Part shown: piece by piece, positions 1 to 5,452 of the stretch
Layout of the letters: every line of letters begins with the position of its first letter
How positions within the stretch are numbered: position 1 is the stretch's first letter
NCBI GenBank assembly: GCA_009776695.1
Contig: WRNI01000064.1
Coordinates: 1 to 7,631 of the forward strand
Length of the DNA: 7,631 nt
Direction: 5' to 3'
DNA from: Methanomassiliicoccaceae archaeon
GTDB lineage: Archaea; Thermoplasmatota; Thermoplasmata; Methanomassiliicoccales; Methanomethylophilaceae
Notes under the pieces: generated by a model
The model's database searches: none
The model's input: the letters and a program-made list of their open reading frames with translations, nothing else
Told to the model about the DNA's origin: nothing
Program-made: the position numbers and the translations under genes

Positions 1-287
1 TCAAGTCCGAAATTGGTTCCCGTCATTGTGTCCGGCGCGTCCGAGGGGACGCCCCCGCCGGCGTTCAGAACGAGGACGCTCACATCTATTCCCTCTTCCC
101 TGAGCGCATACGTTATCTCGCACACCGGCTTCGTGATATGCCTGCGTCCCGGGCCCATTGCGATCACAACGACATCACGCCCGCTTTCGGATATCGTCGC
201 TCTCTGCGCCAGCGACCCCCCGTGACCGAGCCCCATGGACTCGCGGCATTCCACAAAGCTAAGATGCCTTCCTATTCTTTGTTTCAC
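1..287 (-). CDS. mcrC: McrC, MCR operon protein C / MCR-activation complex subunit (5' part only)
   Basis: The first 95 codons of mcrC are visible; the rest lies beyond the left edge (the family is about 200 residues). McrC is an accessory protein of methyl-coenzyme M reductase. It is reported to form part of the ATP-driven activation complex with component A2 and methanogenesis marker proteins, which reduces the Ni-F430 cofactor. Recognition rests on the N-terminal pattern: residues 12-29 (VECRESMGLGHGGSLAQR), a GPGRRHITKPVCEIT segment at about 45-59, and VLVLNAGGGVPSDAP at about 71-85, all very close to known McrC. Cys14 and Cys56 are candidate conserved cysteines. The GTG start at 287 overlaps the atwA stop in a GTGA, which implies translational coupling. 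No good Shine-Dalgarno is seen and no other in-frame start is better placed. In many methanogens mcrC sits inside mcrBDCGA; here it follows atwA instead. Confidence 0.93.
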   Translation of the reverse strand, partial: MKQRIGRHLSFVECRESMGLGHGGSLAQRATISESGRDVVVIAMGPGRRHITKPVCEITYALREEGIDVSVLVLNAGGGVPSDAPDTMTGTNFGL

Positions 288-1897
288 TTGATCCCACTCT
301 CGGCCAGTTCTTCTTTTGTCAGCTCTTTCACAATATCGGCGGGCTTGCCGGTCATCACTATCTTGCCGTTACGCATCAGTGCGGCGCGGTCGCAGCAGTT
401 CTGTATGAAGTCCATATCATGACTTACGATCACGAACGTCTCGCCGAACTCATCCCTTGCCTTTAAGACGGACTTGGCGACGGTGACCTTCGTTATCGGG
501 TCCATCGTTCCCGTCGGTTCGTCAAGTATCACTATCCTCGGCTCCTGTATCAGAACTTGCGCGAACGCTATCCTTTGGCATTCGCCTACGCTCAACGTAT
601 CGGGATATGCGTACAGTATGTTCTCTATCGAGTCCTCCGGGAATCCGACGCTCAGTAACGTTTGTATCGCTTTCACTTTAGCAAGCTCGGCGGGCATTCG
701 CATCCCGATGCATGTTGTTAAATTCTGTAATATCGTATCGAACGGGTATAACGAGTATTCCTGATGCAGGAACCCGATGTACGGCGTCGCCCTTCCTTTT
801 CCTTCCGGTCCCGCTTCCGACATGTCGACGATATCGTCGCCCACCTTTATCTTCACTGAACCGCCGGTGCACGGTGTCATTCCGGCTATCATCCTTGACG
901 TCGTTGTCTTTCCGGCACCGCTGGTGCCGACCAATGCGAACACTTCCCTTTCCTTTATTTCCAGCGAGATGCCGTCCACGGCTTTTACAACACCGCGTAT
1001 CACCGAGAAGAAGTATTTCTTCGCATCTTTAACGATTATTATCGGCTCGCCGGTGTCCGACGCCGCCGTGACGTCGAATTTGTACTCTTCCATGAACTTC
1101 GCGGTGACCTTTTCCGGAACATCGTGCATCACGACGTTCCCCGCGTCCAGCCATATCGCGTCGTCCCCCATCTTTTCTATCGCCTCGGGCCAGTGCGAGG
1201 CGAAGACCATGCATATTCCTTTGTTCTCAACGAGTTCGACCAGCGACCTGTGCACCGACTCCGCCGTCCTCGGGTCAAGCGTTCCCGTCGGCTCATCGGC
1301 GAGGAAGAACAGCGGGTCTTTTGCCAATTGCCTTGCAAGCACCGTCCTCTGCTTCTCCCCTCCGGAAAGATCTCTGGCGATGTGCGTCGTCCTGTGCGTC
1401 AGACTTACGAACTCAAGAAGCTCGACTATCTTGTTCGTACGATCTTTTTCGCTCATCCCCTGCGGTAACGCCTCGGCGATGTTCTCCATCACCGTCTTGT
1501 CGCCGAATAATGCGAACGTGCGCTGCATCATTATCGCAATGCGTCCTCTTATCTCCTCCCTGAGCTGATCGCGCTCGGGGAGCGACCAGTAGTCCACATC
1601 TTTTGTTACTGCGTTTGAACCGCATTTGGAACAGGGGACGCCTTCATACGGAAGGTCTATCGAACCGCATTTCGTACAGTGGTTCACCCTGTATATCACT
1701 TTACCTTTGTCGGGCTTGTACTCAACGTTCCCTCTGAGCATGTTTATCAGAACGCTCTTTCCGGCCGCACTCTTCCCTATGAGTCCGAGTGATGATCCCG
1801 TCGTCAGCTTTGCGCTGACGTCCTTCAGGACAGTCCGGCCGCTGAACTGTTTTGAGACGTTGTCGATTATAAGCAGGTCGACCGCTTCGCGTGCCAT
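284..1897 (-). CDS. atwA: Methyl-coenzyme M reductase system, component A2 (AtwA), twin ABC ATPase
   Basis: A complete 537-residue soluble protein with two ABC ATPase domains in tandem and no membrane segment, the expected size for component A2. A2 supplies ATP-driven conformational work for reductive activation of MCR. Domain 1 has Walker A at 41-48 (GKSAAGKS), signature LSGGEKQR at 177-184, Walker B ending LADEP at 199-203 and H-loop His235. Domain 2 has Walker A at 324-331 (GTSGAGKT), a divergent signature LSVGECQR at 435-442, Walker B ending LDEP at 458-461 and H-loop His493. Between Walker A and the signature of domain 1, two CxxC pairs (Cys74/77 and Cys89/92) form a zinc-ribbon-like knuckle, which I recall from A2 but not from ordinary transport ATPases. 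The ATG at 1897 lies about 25 bases after a TATA-like box with no Shine-Dalgarno, suggesting a leaderless transcript. mcrC overlaps its stop by four bases. Twin-ABC transport ATPases are the alternative, but the Cys knuckle and mcrC linkage argue for AtwA. Confidence 0.95.
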   Translation of the reverse strand: MAREAVDLLIIDNVSKQFSGRTVLKDVSAKLTTGSSLGLIGKSAAGKSVLINMLRGNVEYKPDKGKVIYRVNHCTKCGSIDLPYEGVPCSKCGSNAVTKDVDYWSLPERDQLREEIRGRIAIMMQRTFALFGDKTVMENIAEALPQGMSEKDRTNKIVELLEFVSLTHRTTHIARDLSGGEKQRTVLARQLAKDPLFFLADEPTGTLDPRTAESVHRSLVELVENKGICMVFASHWPEAIEKMGDDAIWLDAGNVVMHDVPEKVTAKFMEEYKFDVTAASDTGEPIIIVKDAKKYFFSVIRGVVKAVDGISLEIKEREVFALVGTSGAGKTTTSRMIAGMTPCTGGSVKIKVGDDIVDMSEAGPEGKGRATPYIGFLHQEYSLYPFDTILQNLTTCIGMRMPAELAKVKAIQTLLSVGFPEDSIENILYAYPDTLSVGECQRIAFAQVLIQEPRIVILDEPTGTMDPITKVTVAKSVLKARDEFGETFVIVSHDMDFIQNCCDRAALMRNGKIVMTGKPADIVKELTKEELAESGIK

Positions 1898-1916
1898 GTG
1901 ACGGGCAAGGTGTTGA

Positions 1917-1927
1917 GATTATAAAAC
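1917..1927 (-). promoter_or_regulatory. atwA: TATA box for atwA-mcrC (leaderless promoter)
   Basis: On the minus strand the sequence reads GTTTTATAATC. Its centre is about 25 bases before the atwA ATG, the usual archaeal TATA-to-start-site distance, so transcription would begin at or next to the ATG. The lack of any GGAGG-like site before the ATG supports this. An imperfect inverted repeat, AACATA (1925-1930) with TATGTT (1943-1948), touches its upstream side and could be an operator. Confidence 0.6.
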
Positions 1928-1984
1928 ATATCTGGAATAACGTATGTTAAATGTACCTGTTTAATATTTTCGCCGTTATCGCAT

Positions 1985-1995
1985 TATTTAATTAT
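1985..1995 (+). promoter_or_regulatory. TATA-like box for the DUF4443-DUF2111 gene (leaderless promoter)
   Basis: The AT-rich TATTTAATTAT-like stretch is centred about 27 bases before the ATG at 2017, and no Shine-Dalgarno lies between. This mirrors the divergent atwA promoter on the other side of the 119-base gap. The AT-rich gap leaves some doubt about the exact box. Confidence 0.5.
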
Positions 1996-2016
1996 GTGTA
2001 TTAACATGTATAAATC

Positions 2017-2976
2017 ATGATACGACCGAATATTATGGCCGCCGGGGGACCGACACCGAAATTCACCGAATACCACATATGGAAAGCACTGATGGTCATG
2101 AGCGAGACCCGGCCCGTGGGACGGAAGTCCCTCTCGGCCGCTCTGAACATCGGAGAGGGAAGCACAAGAACGATATTGGACATATTCTGCGATGAAGGAT
2201 ACATCGTCGTTACAAAAAGCGGCGCAGTTCTCTCGGAAAAAGGGAAAAAGGCGAAGGACCAGGTGAGGATGGACGTCAGCCCCCTGACCGTCGACGACCT
2301 TACGATAGGCGCGGTGAACTGCGCCGTCAGGATAAAGGGTGCCTCGAAGAAGATAACGTACGGATGCGAGGAACGGGACGCGGCCATCAAAGCGGGCGCA
2401 ACGGGAGCGACAACGCTTGTATGTATCGGTAACAAACTGATATTCCCCGGTTCCGAATATCCGGTGACGCCGCATGTCGAGAGCGCAATAAGAAAAGAGT
2501 TCAGGATAGGCAACGGCGACGCCGTGATAATAGGTACTGCGGGCGACCGCGAGAAGGCTGAGAAAGGTGCGGTTTCCGCTGCTATAAGGCTGATAGGCGG
2601 CATACGCCTTAACAGGTCGGCGCTTGACATACCGTTCCAGAGGAATGCTAATAAGGAGCTTATCTCACTGGCGTTCACCATACACGATCTTATGGGAAGG
2701 CTGCCGGTATGCGCCAGAAGTAAGGACAATTTAGGAATAAGGATAGAGGACGGAGCGGTCATCGACAACACGTACACCGGCGAGGTGCTTGAGGAGGCCA
2801 TGGACCTGGGCACGACGATACGCCGTGTCGCCACGTCCGGCCCGTACAAGGGAATAAAAGTTATAGTCGCCCCGCTGGAGGTTGACGGCGAGGTCGTTGG
2901 CGCCGTCGGCGTCGTCGACATAAAGGCGATGGCCGGCATCGACAACCCGATAAGGAGATACGAGAGCGATGAGTGA
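2017..2976 (+). CDS. Winged-helix DUF4443 protein fused to a C-terminal DUF2111 domain, putative methanogenesis-associated regulator
   Basis: A 319-residue protein in three parts. Residues about 18-78 form a winged helix-turn-helix: a helix with KALMVMSETRPVGRKSLSAA, then GEGSTRTILDIFCDEGYI and a wing ending in SEKGKK. Residues about 88-205 (TVDDLTIGAVNCAVRI..., GATGATTLVCIGNKLIFPG..., GNGDAVIIGTAGDREKAEKGA) fit the remainder of the archaeal DUF4443 family. Residues about 213-303 (ISLAFTIHDLMGRLPVCARSK, then ...VIDNTYTGEVLEEA, ...SGPYKGIKVIVAPLEVDGE) resemble DUF2111, which in methanogens I know as a short stand-alone protein. DUF2111 looks like a ligand-sensing fold, which is inference. The likely role is a DNA-binding sensor-regulator, possibly of the divergent atwA-mcrC or of the overlapping downstream gene. 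The start at 2017 fits a leaderless promoter; ATG 2035 is the alternative. Family names come from pattern memory. Confidence 0.8.
   Translation: MIRPNIMAAGGPTPKFTEYHIWKALMVMSETRPVGRKSLSAALNIGEGSTRTILDIFCDEGYIVVTKSGAVLSEKGKKAKDQVRMDVSPLTVDDLTIGAVNCAVRIKGASKKITYGCEERDAAIKAGATGATTLVCIGNKLIFPGSEYPVTPHVESAIRKEFRIGNGDAVIIGTAGDREKAEKGAVSAAIRLIGGIRLNRSALDIPFQRNANKELISLAFTIHDLMGRLPVCARSKDNLGIRIEDGAVIDNTYTGEVLEEAMDLGTTIRRVATSGPYKGIKVIVAPLEVDGEVVGAVGVVDIKAMAGIDNPIRRYESDE
2952..2958 (+). promoter_or_regulatory. Ribosome binding site for the DUF6951-like gene
   Basis: AAGGAGA lies inside the end of the upstream gene, 10 bases before the ATG at 2969. Unlike the leaderless genes nearby, this internal operon gene has a usable Shine-Dalgarno. 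It supports the ATG that overlaps the upstream stop by eight bases. Confidence 0.6.
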
Positions 2977-3286
2977 ATCTTCGCTGACAGTGGACGCAGG
3001 AGTGTGCAGGTTCAAAACGAACATACATGCGGTATCGGATGACATGATGTCCGTTGCCCTTACCATAGAGAGCGAATGCCCGAACGTGAAGAAACTTGCC
3101 TCCGAGCTTAAGACGGCGGACGTGATGGACGCGGTGGCGTCGCGCATTACCGATAACGGTGTTATGAAAGTGTGCAGCAACTTCATCCCCCATCCCGCGT
3201 GCCCTGTGCCTTGCGCCATAATAAAGGCATGCGAAGTGGCCGCGGACCTTGGTCTCAGAAGGAATGTCACGTTCACGTTCGAGTGA
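2969..3286 (+). CDS. Small Cys-containing protein, DUF6951-like, function unknown
   Basis: A 105-residue protein whose start overlaps the end of the DUF4443-DUF2111 gene by eight bases, in a different frame, with AAGGAG upstream; the two almost certainly form an operon. The sequence opens VDAGVCRFKTNIHAVS and continues with a strand pair, TIESECPNVKKLASEL at about 32-47, and a Cys-rich ending with PHPACPVPCAIIKACEVA at about 75-91. Cysteines are at 13, 37, 69, 78, 82 and 88. This pattern (VDAG.C.FKT, SxCPN, HxACPVP.AIIKA.E) recurs in small uncharacterised proteins of methanogens and other anaerobes, which I believe are called DUF6951. The fixed cysteines suggest metal or cluster binding or thiol chemistry, but no reaction can be assigned. 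It has no signal peptide or membrane segment, so it is probably cytoplasmic. Confidence 0.8.
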   Translation: MSESSLTVDAGVCRFKTNIHAVSDDMMSVALTIESECPNVKKLASELKTADVMDAVASRITDNGVMKVCSNFIPHPACPVPCAIIKACEVAADLGLRRNVTFTFE

Positions 3287-3308
3287 TATCTTCCGGCGGC
3301 ACGTTCAG

Positions 3309-3333
3309 CCCTATCGAATTCGATAGGGTTTTT
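3309..3333 (+). terminator. Palindromic hairpin plus T5 terminator
   Basis: CCCTATCGAATTCGATAGGG (3309-3328) is a perfect 20-base palindrome, able to form an 8-bp stem with an AATT loop. It is followed directly by TTTTT and lies 23 bases after the stop of the DUF6951-like gene. The T run is on the plus strand only, so it would end the operon that starts at 2017. Archaeal termination mainly needs the U run, so the full palindrome could also be a protein-binding site. Confidence 0.7.
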
Positions 3334-3649
3334 CCGAGGCCGGTGCAGGATCGTTCACGCTGTTCCCGTTATCCCGAGCTCCGCCGATCGGAATTCCGTT
3401 AATTGTGCGGCGGGCGTTGCACAATCCGGTGAAATATCGCAGCGCATGAACAATACCGCCGGAACCGTGCTCGGCAGGTGCTGTATCTTTTCATATCAGT
3501 TGTCATAATTGCGGTGCTGACAACATGCATCGATCTCGGTGACTCTCTTTTCTTGGTTTTAAAGTGCGACATCTATTAAACCATGTCCGCAATCCGGATT
3601 ATAGAGGTTGGAGAGCCCTCGGAGAACAATAAAGGAGCGAATCGCCGTT
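3334..3649 (+). other. Non-coding stretch upstream of the AlbA_2 gene, with inverted repeats
   Basis: No convincing gene is seen here. Two inverted repeats stand out: ATTGTGC (3402-3408) with GCACAAT (3419-3425), and GTTGTCA (3499-3505) with TGACAAC (3518-3524), the latter spaced 12 bases apart like a dimeric operator. TATA-like stretches at about 3556-3563 (GGTTTTAAAG) and 3573-3580 (CTATTAAA) could start transcription of the gene at 3650 with a leader of a few tens of bases. A 33-codon GTG-initiated hydrophobic frame runs from about 3478 to the TAA near 3579 but has no ribosome binding site. I do not call it a gene. Confidence 0.5.
3499..3524. promoter_or_regulatory. Inverted repeat GTTGTCA-N12-TGACAAC, possible operator
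   Basis: Two perfect 7-base half sites are separated by 12 bases, about 125 bases upstream of the AlbA_2-family regulator gene and a few tens of bases upstream of the candidate TATA boxes. The protein encoded at 3650-5026 ends in a winged helix, so self-regulation through this site is possible. No binding evidence can be read from the sequence alone. Confidence 0.35.
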
Positions 3650-5026
3650 ATGATCAAAGATCTTGACATAATCCTCAGCGAAGGTGAAGGCTACAAAGTC
3701 GAATTCAAAAAGTCCCCGGACAAGGATCTTGCTTCCGAAGCATGTGCATTTGCGAACTGTTCAGGCGGTAAGATCTACATAGGAATAAATGACGAGAAGA
3801 ATATCGTCGTCGGAACGGATACATCTAATGCGGCGCGTTCAAACATTCAGGATACGATCAACAACATACAGCCGAGACCGAAAACAAAACTGGAAGTTCA
3901 TGACAATATAATTGTCATCACGGTTTACGAGGGCGATAATAAACCGTACATGTGCGCCGGCGGTTTCTATATACGAATAGGGCCGAATACTCAGAAACTT
4001 GATCGTGACGGCATACTGAGATTCATGCAGTCCGCTAATGCCGTGCGTTACGATACTAAGGTGAGGAATGATTTCCCGGTAAATGATAACTTTATCAAGA
4101 AAGCATACGAGAAGTATCTCAGGAAGGCCAAGATAGATGCTGAACTGCCTTATGACCGCGTACTGACGCATCTGGATTGCGCGAAACAAAGAGATGACGG
4201 CGAACTTGTTTACACTAATGCGGGAGCATTGTTCTTCCGCGACAACAATGACGATCCTGAATTCTGCTATGCAAAGATAATGTGCGCCTTGTTCAAAGGA
4301 ACCGGTAAGTCCAAGGTCATCGATGTTGGGGATTACAATGAAGGCATGCTTGACAATATCGACAATGCGGTCAAGTTCTTGTGGAAGAATCTCCGGGTGC
4401 GTCATGAGCTAAAAGGGACACAGCGCCAGAATGTCCTGGAAATGCCGGAGGAGGCTTTACGTGAAGCCATAACGAATGCCTGCGCACACCGGGACTATTT
4501 CAAAGAGGGTGCGAACATCATGGTAGAGATCTATGATGATCGTGTGGTTGTTACCAACCCCGGCGGTCTCCCTGACGGGCTGACACTGGACAGGCTTGGA
4601 TCTATGAGTGTTGTCCGCAACAAGACAATCGTGGATATGCTATATCGTGCCGGATACATTGAAAAAATGGGCACAGGAATAAAGAAGATCAGAGATTCGA
4701 TGGAAGAGGCAGGTCTAGAAGCTCCGACCTTCGAATCAGATTATTTTTTCACTGTCACGTTCAAACGGCCGCAACTGCATACTCTTTCGATCGAGAAGGT
4801 ACCTGAAAATCTACTCTCGAATCTGCCTGAAGGCATGACCGAGAATGAGATAAGGGTCTGCGAACAGATAAACGAGGACAAGAACGTCACAGTTGTAGAG
4901 ATCATGGAACGTTTGGGCATGACCGAAAGCACTGTCAATAGAACTCTTAAGTCACTTACCGAAAAAGGCATCATAACTAGAACCGGCTCGAAAAGAGTCG
5001 GTTCGTGGAAGTTCCTGATGCTGTAA
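3650..5026 (+). CDS. AlbA_2 (Schlafen-like) / GHKL ATPase / winged-helix putative transcriptional regulator
   Basis: A 458-residue protein of the widespread 'ATP-binding transcriptional regulator, RecG-like' type (COG2865-like). The N-terminal AlbA_2 domain spans about 9-125, with EGYKVEFKKS, ACAFANCSGGKIYIGI and GGFYIRIGPNTQ. A middle helical region follows. A GHKL-type ATPase fold covers about 265-375, with EEALREAITNACAHRDY, TNPGGLPDGL, VVRNKTIVDMLYRAGYIEKM and GTGIKKI. A C-terminal winged helix covers about 395-455 (VTVVEIMERLGMTESTVNRTLKSLTEKG). No membrane segments are seen. I chose ATG 3650 because AAAGGAG lies 12 bases before it; a TTG at 3608 would add 14 residues of poor character. 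Codon use leans to AT-ending codons (AAT, GAT, GAA) more than the flanking methanogenesis genes, and it stands alone between long non-coding stretches. It therefore looks like an acquired accessory gene. Target genes and ligand are unknown; such proteins occur near defence and mobile loci, but none is visible here. Confidence 0.85.
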   Translation: MIKDLDIILSEGEGYKVEFKKSPDKDLASEACAFANCSGGKIYIGINDEKNIVVGTDTSNAARSNIQDTINNIQPRPKTKLEVHDNIIVITVYEGDNKPYMCAGGFYIRIGPNTQKLDRDGILRFMQSANAVRYDTKVRNDFPVNDNFIKKAYEKYLRKAKIDAELPYDRVLTHLDCAKQRDDGELVYTNAGALFFRDNNDDPEFCYAKIMCALFKGTGKSKVIDVGDYNEGMLDNIDNAVKFLWKNLRVRHELKGTQRQNVLEMPEEALREAITNACAHRDYFKEGANIMVEIYDDRVVVTNPGGLPDGLTLDRLGSMSVVRNKTIVDMLYRAGYIEKMGTGIKKIRDSMEEAGLEAPTFESDYFFTVTFKRPQLHTLSIEKVPENLLSNLPEGMTENEIRVCEQINEDKNVTVVEIMERLGMTESTVNRTLKSLTEKGIITRTGSKRVGSWKFLML

Positions 5027-5048
5027 TACTTATGGACGTGTTGTGCCT

Positions 5049-5112
5049 GAGAGTAAAGTGAGAGTAAAGTGAGAGTAAAGTGAGAGTAAAGTGAGAGTAA
5101 AGTGAGAGTAAG
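5049..5112 (+). repeat. Tandem repeat of GAGAGTAAAGT, five full copies plus a partial sixth
   Basis: Identical 11-base units begin at 5049, 5060, 5071, 5082 and 5093. A sixth unit at 5104 keeps eight or nine bases before diverging. The array starts 23 bases after the stop of the AlbA_2-family gene. The period is not a multiple of three, so it is not coding, and it is close to one turn of B-DNA. Perfect identity between copies implies recent expansion or selection. There are no spacers, so it is not CRISPR. Confidence 0.95.
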
Positions 5113-5137
5113 GACAATGAAACAAACTTCTGGTGTA

Positions 5138-5174
5138 CCGTGATATTTATTTACACAGTAAATAAACATCACGG
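5138..5174. repeat. Long stem-loop, 17-bp stem with one mismatch and an ACA loop
   Basis: Bases 5138-5154 pair with 5158-5174; the arms begin CCGTGAT and end ATCACGG. There is a single A-C mismatch and a three-base loop. No T run follows on either strand, so it is not a typical terminator. It sits inside the 9-base inverted repeat of 5128-5136 and 5232-5240. Possible readings are a cruciform or operator, a structured RNA element, or a relic of a small mobile element. Confidence 0.8.
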
Positions 5175-5421
5175 GTGGCATCCCGATTCACGCCCCATGT
5201 GCATCGAACATCGGGCTCATCATTATTTTTGACACCAGAATGACGCTTTACGACACCATATTAGGGTCTAAAGCCATTCTGTGTCCGGTCTGACCTCAGC
5301 TTTTGGATTGATGATTATGTAATGCGGCCTTAGAAATTGGCTTAAACAGAAAGTGTCCTCGCTCAAATATGGTCTTATTAGACATGCGATGTTGACCAAA
5401 CAGACATTTGCTGCCGAAACG

Positions 5422-5432
5422 GTTTTTATATT
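5422..5432 (+). promoter_or_regulatory. TATA box for the gene at 5453
   Basis: GTTTTTATATT is centred about 26 bases before the ATG at 5453, which would put the transcript start at or within a few bases of the ATG. A GGGAG (5444-5448) also lies just before the start with a short four-base spacing. The gene could thus be leaderless or use a very short leader. Confidence 0.55.
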
Positions 5433-5452
5433 GATACGATTTAGGGAGCGCG

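Larger units (their letters stand above)
5027..5452 (+). other. Long non-coding stretch with tandem repeats, stem-loop and promoter
   Basis: This 426-base gap holds the 11-base tandem array (5049-5112), a long stem-loop (5138-5174), a 9-base inverted repeat TTCTGGTGT (5128-5136) with ACACCAGAA (5232-5240), and a direct repeat GACACCA at 5231 and 5252. The promoter of the next gene is at its right end. It is AT-richer than the flanking genes. All frames are broken by stops. On the minus strand an ATG at about 5386 opens only 29 codons, with no similarity I recognise. It may be the scar of an old insertion, but no transposase remnant can be identified. Confidence 0.6.

Noticed and set aside
777..1568. 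Long plus-strand frame of 263 codons inside atwA
   Set aside because: It lies antisense to a protein with full ABC motifs; its translation is Ser/Pro-rich without any recognisable domain, as expected of a shadow frame.
2001..2945. Long minus-strand frame of 314 codons opposite the DUF4443-DUF2111 gene
   Set aside because: The plus-strand frame has domain matches, a promoter and an overlap with the next gene; the minus frame is a compositional mirror.
3478..3581. 33-codon hydrophobic frame starting GTG upstream of the AlbA_2-family gene
   Set aside because: There is no ribosome binding site or recognisable homology, and it overlaps the candidate operator and TATA boxes.
3608..3649. TTG start giving a 14-residue longer AlbA_2-family protein
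   Set aside because: AAAGGAG lies before the ATG at 3650, and the added residues (MESPRRTIKERIAV) are not part of the AlbA_2 domain; the ATG is preferred.
4981..5003. Hairpin at the 3' end of the AlbA_2-family gene (AACCGGCTC with GAGTCGGTT)
   Set aside because: It is inside the coding sequence for the wing of the winged helix and has no T run after it, so it is probably a by-product of the RTGS.KRVGS codons.
5049..5112. Possible CRISPR array
   Set aside because: The units are 11 bases, directly adjacent and without spacers, so this is a simple tandem repeat.
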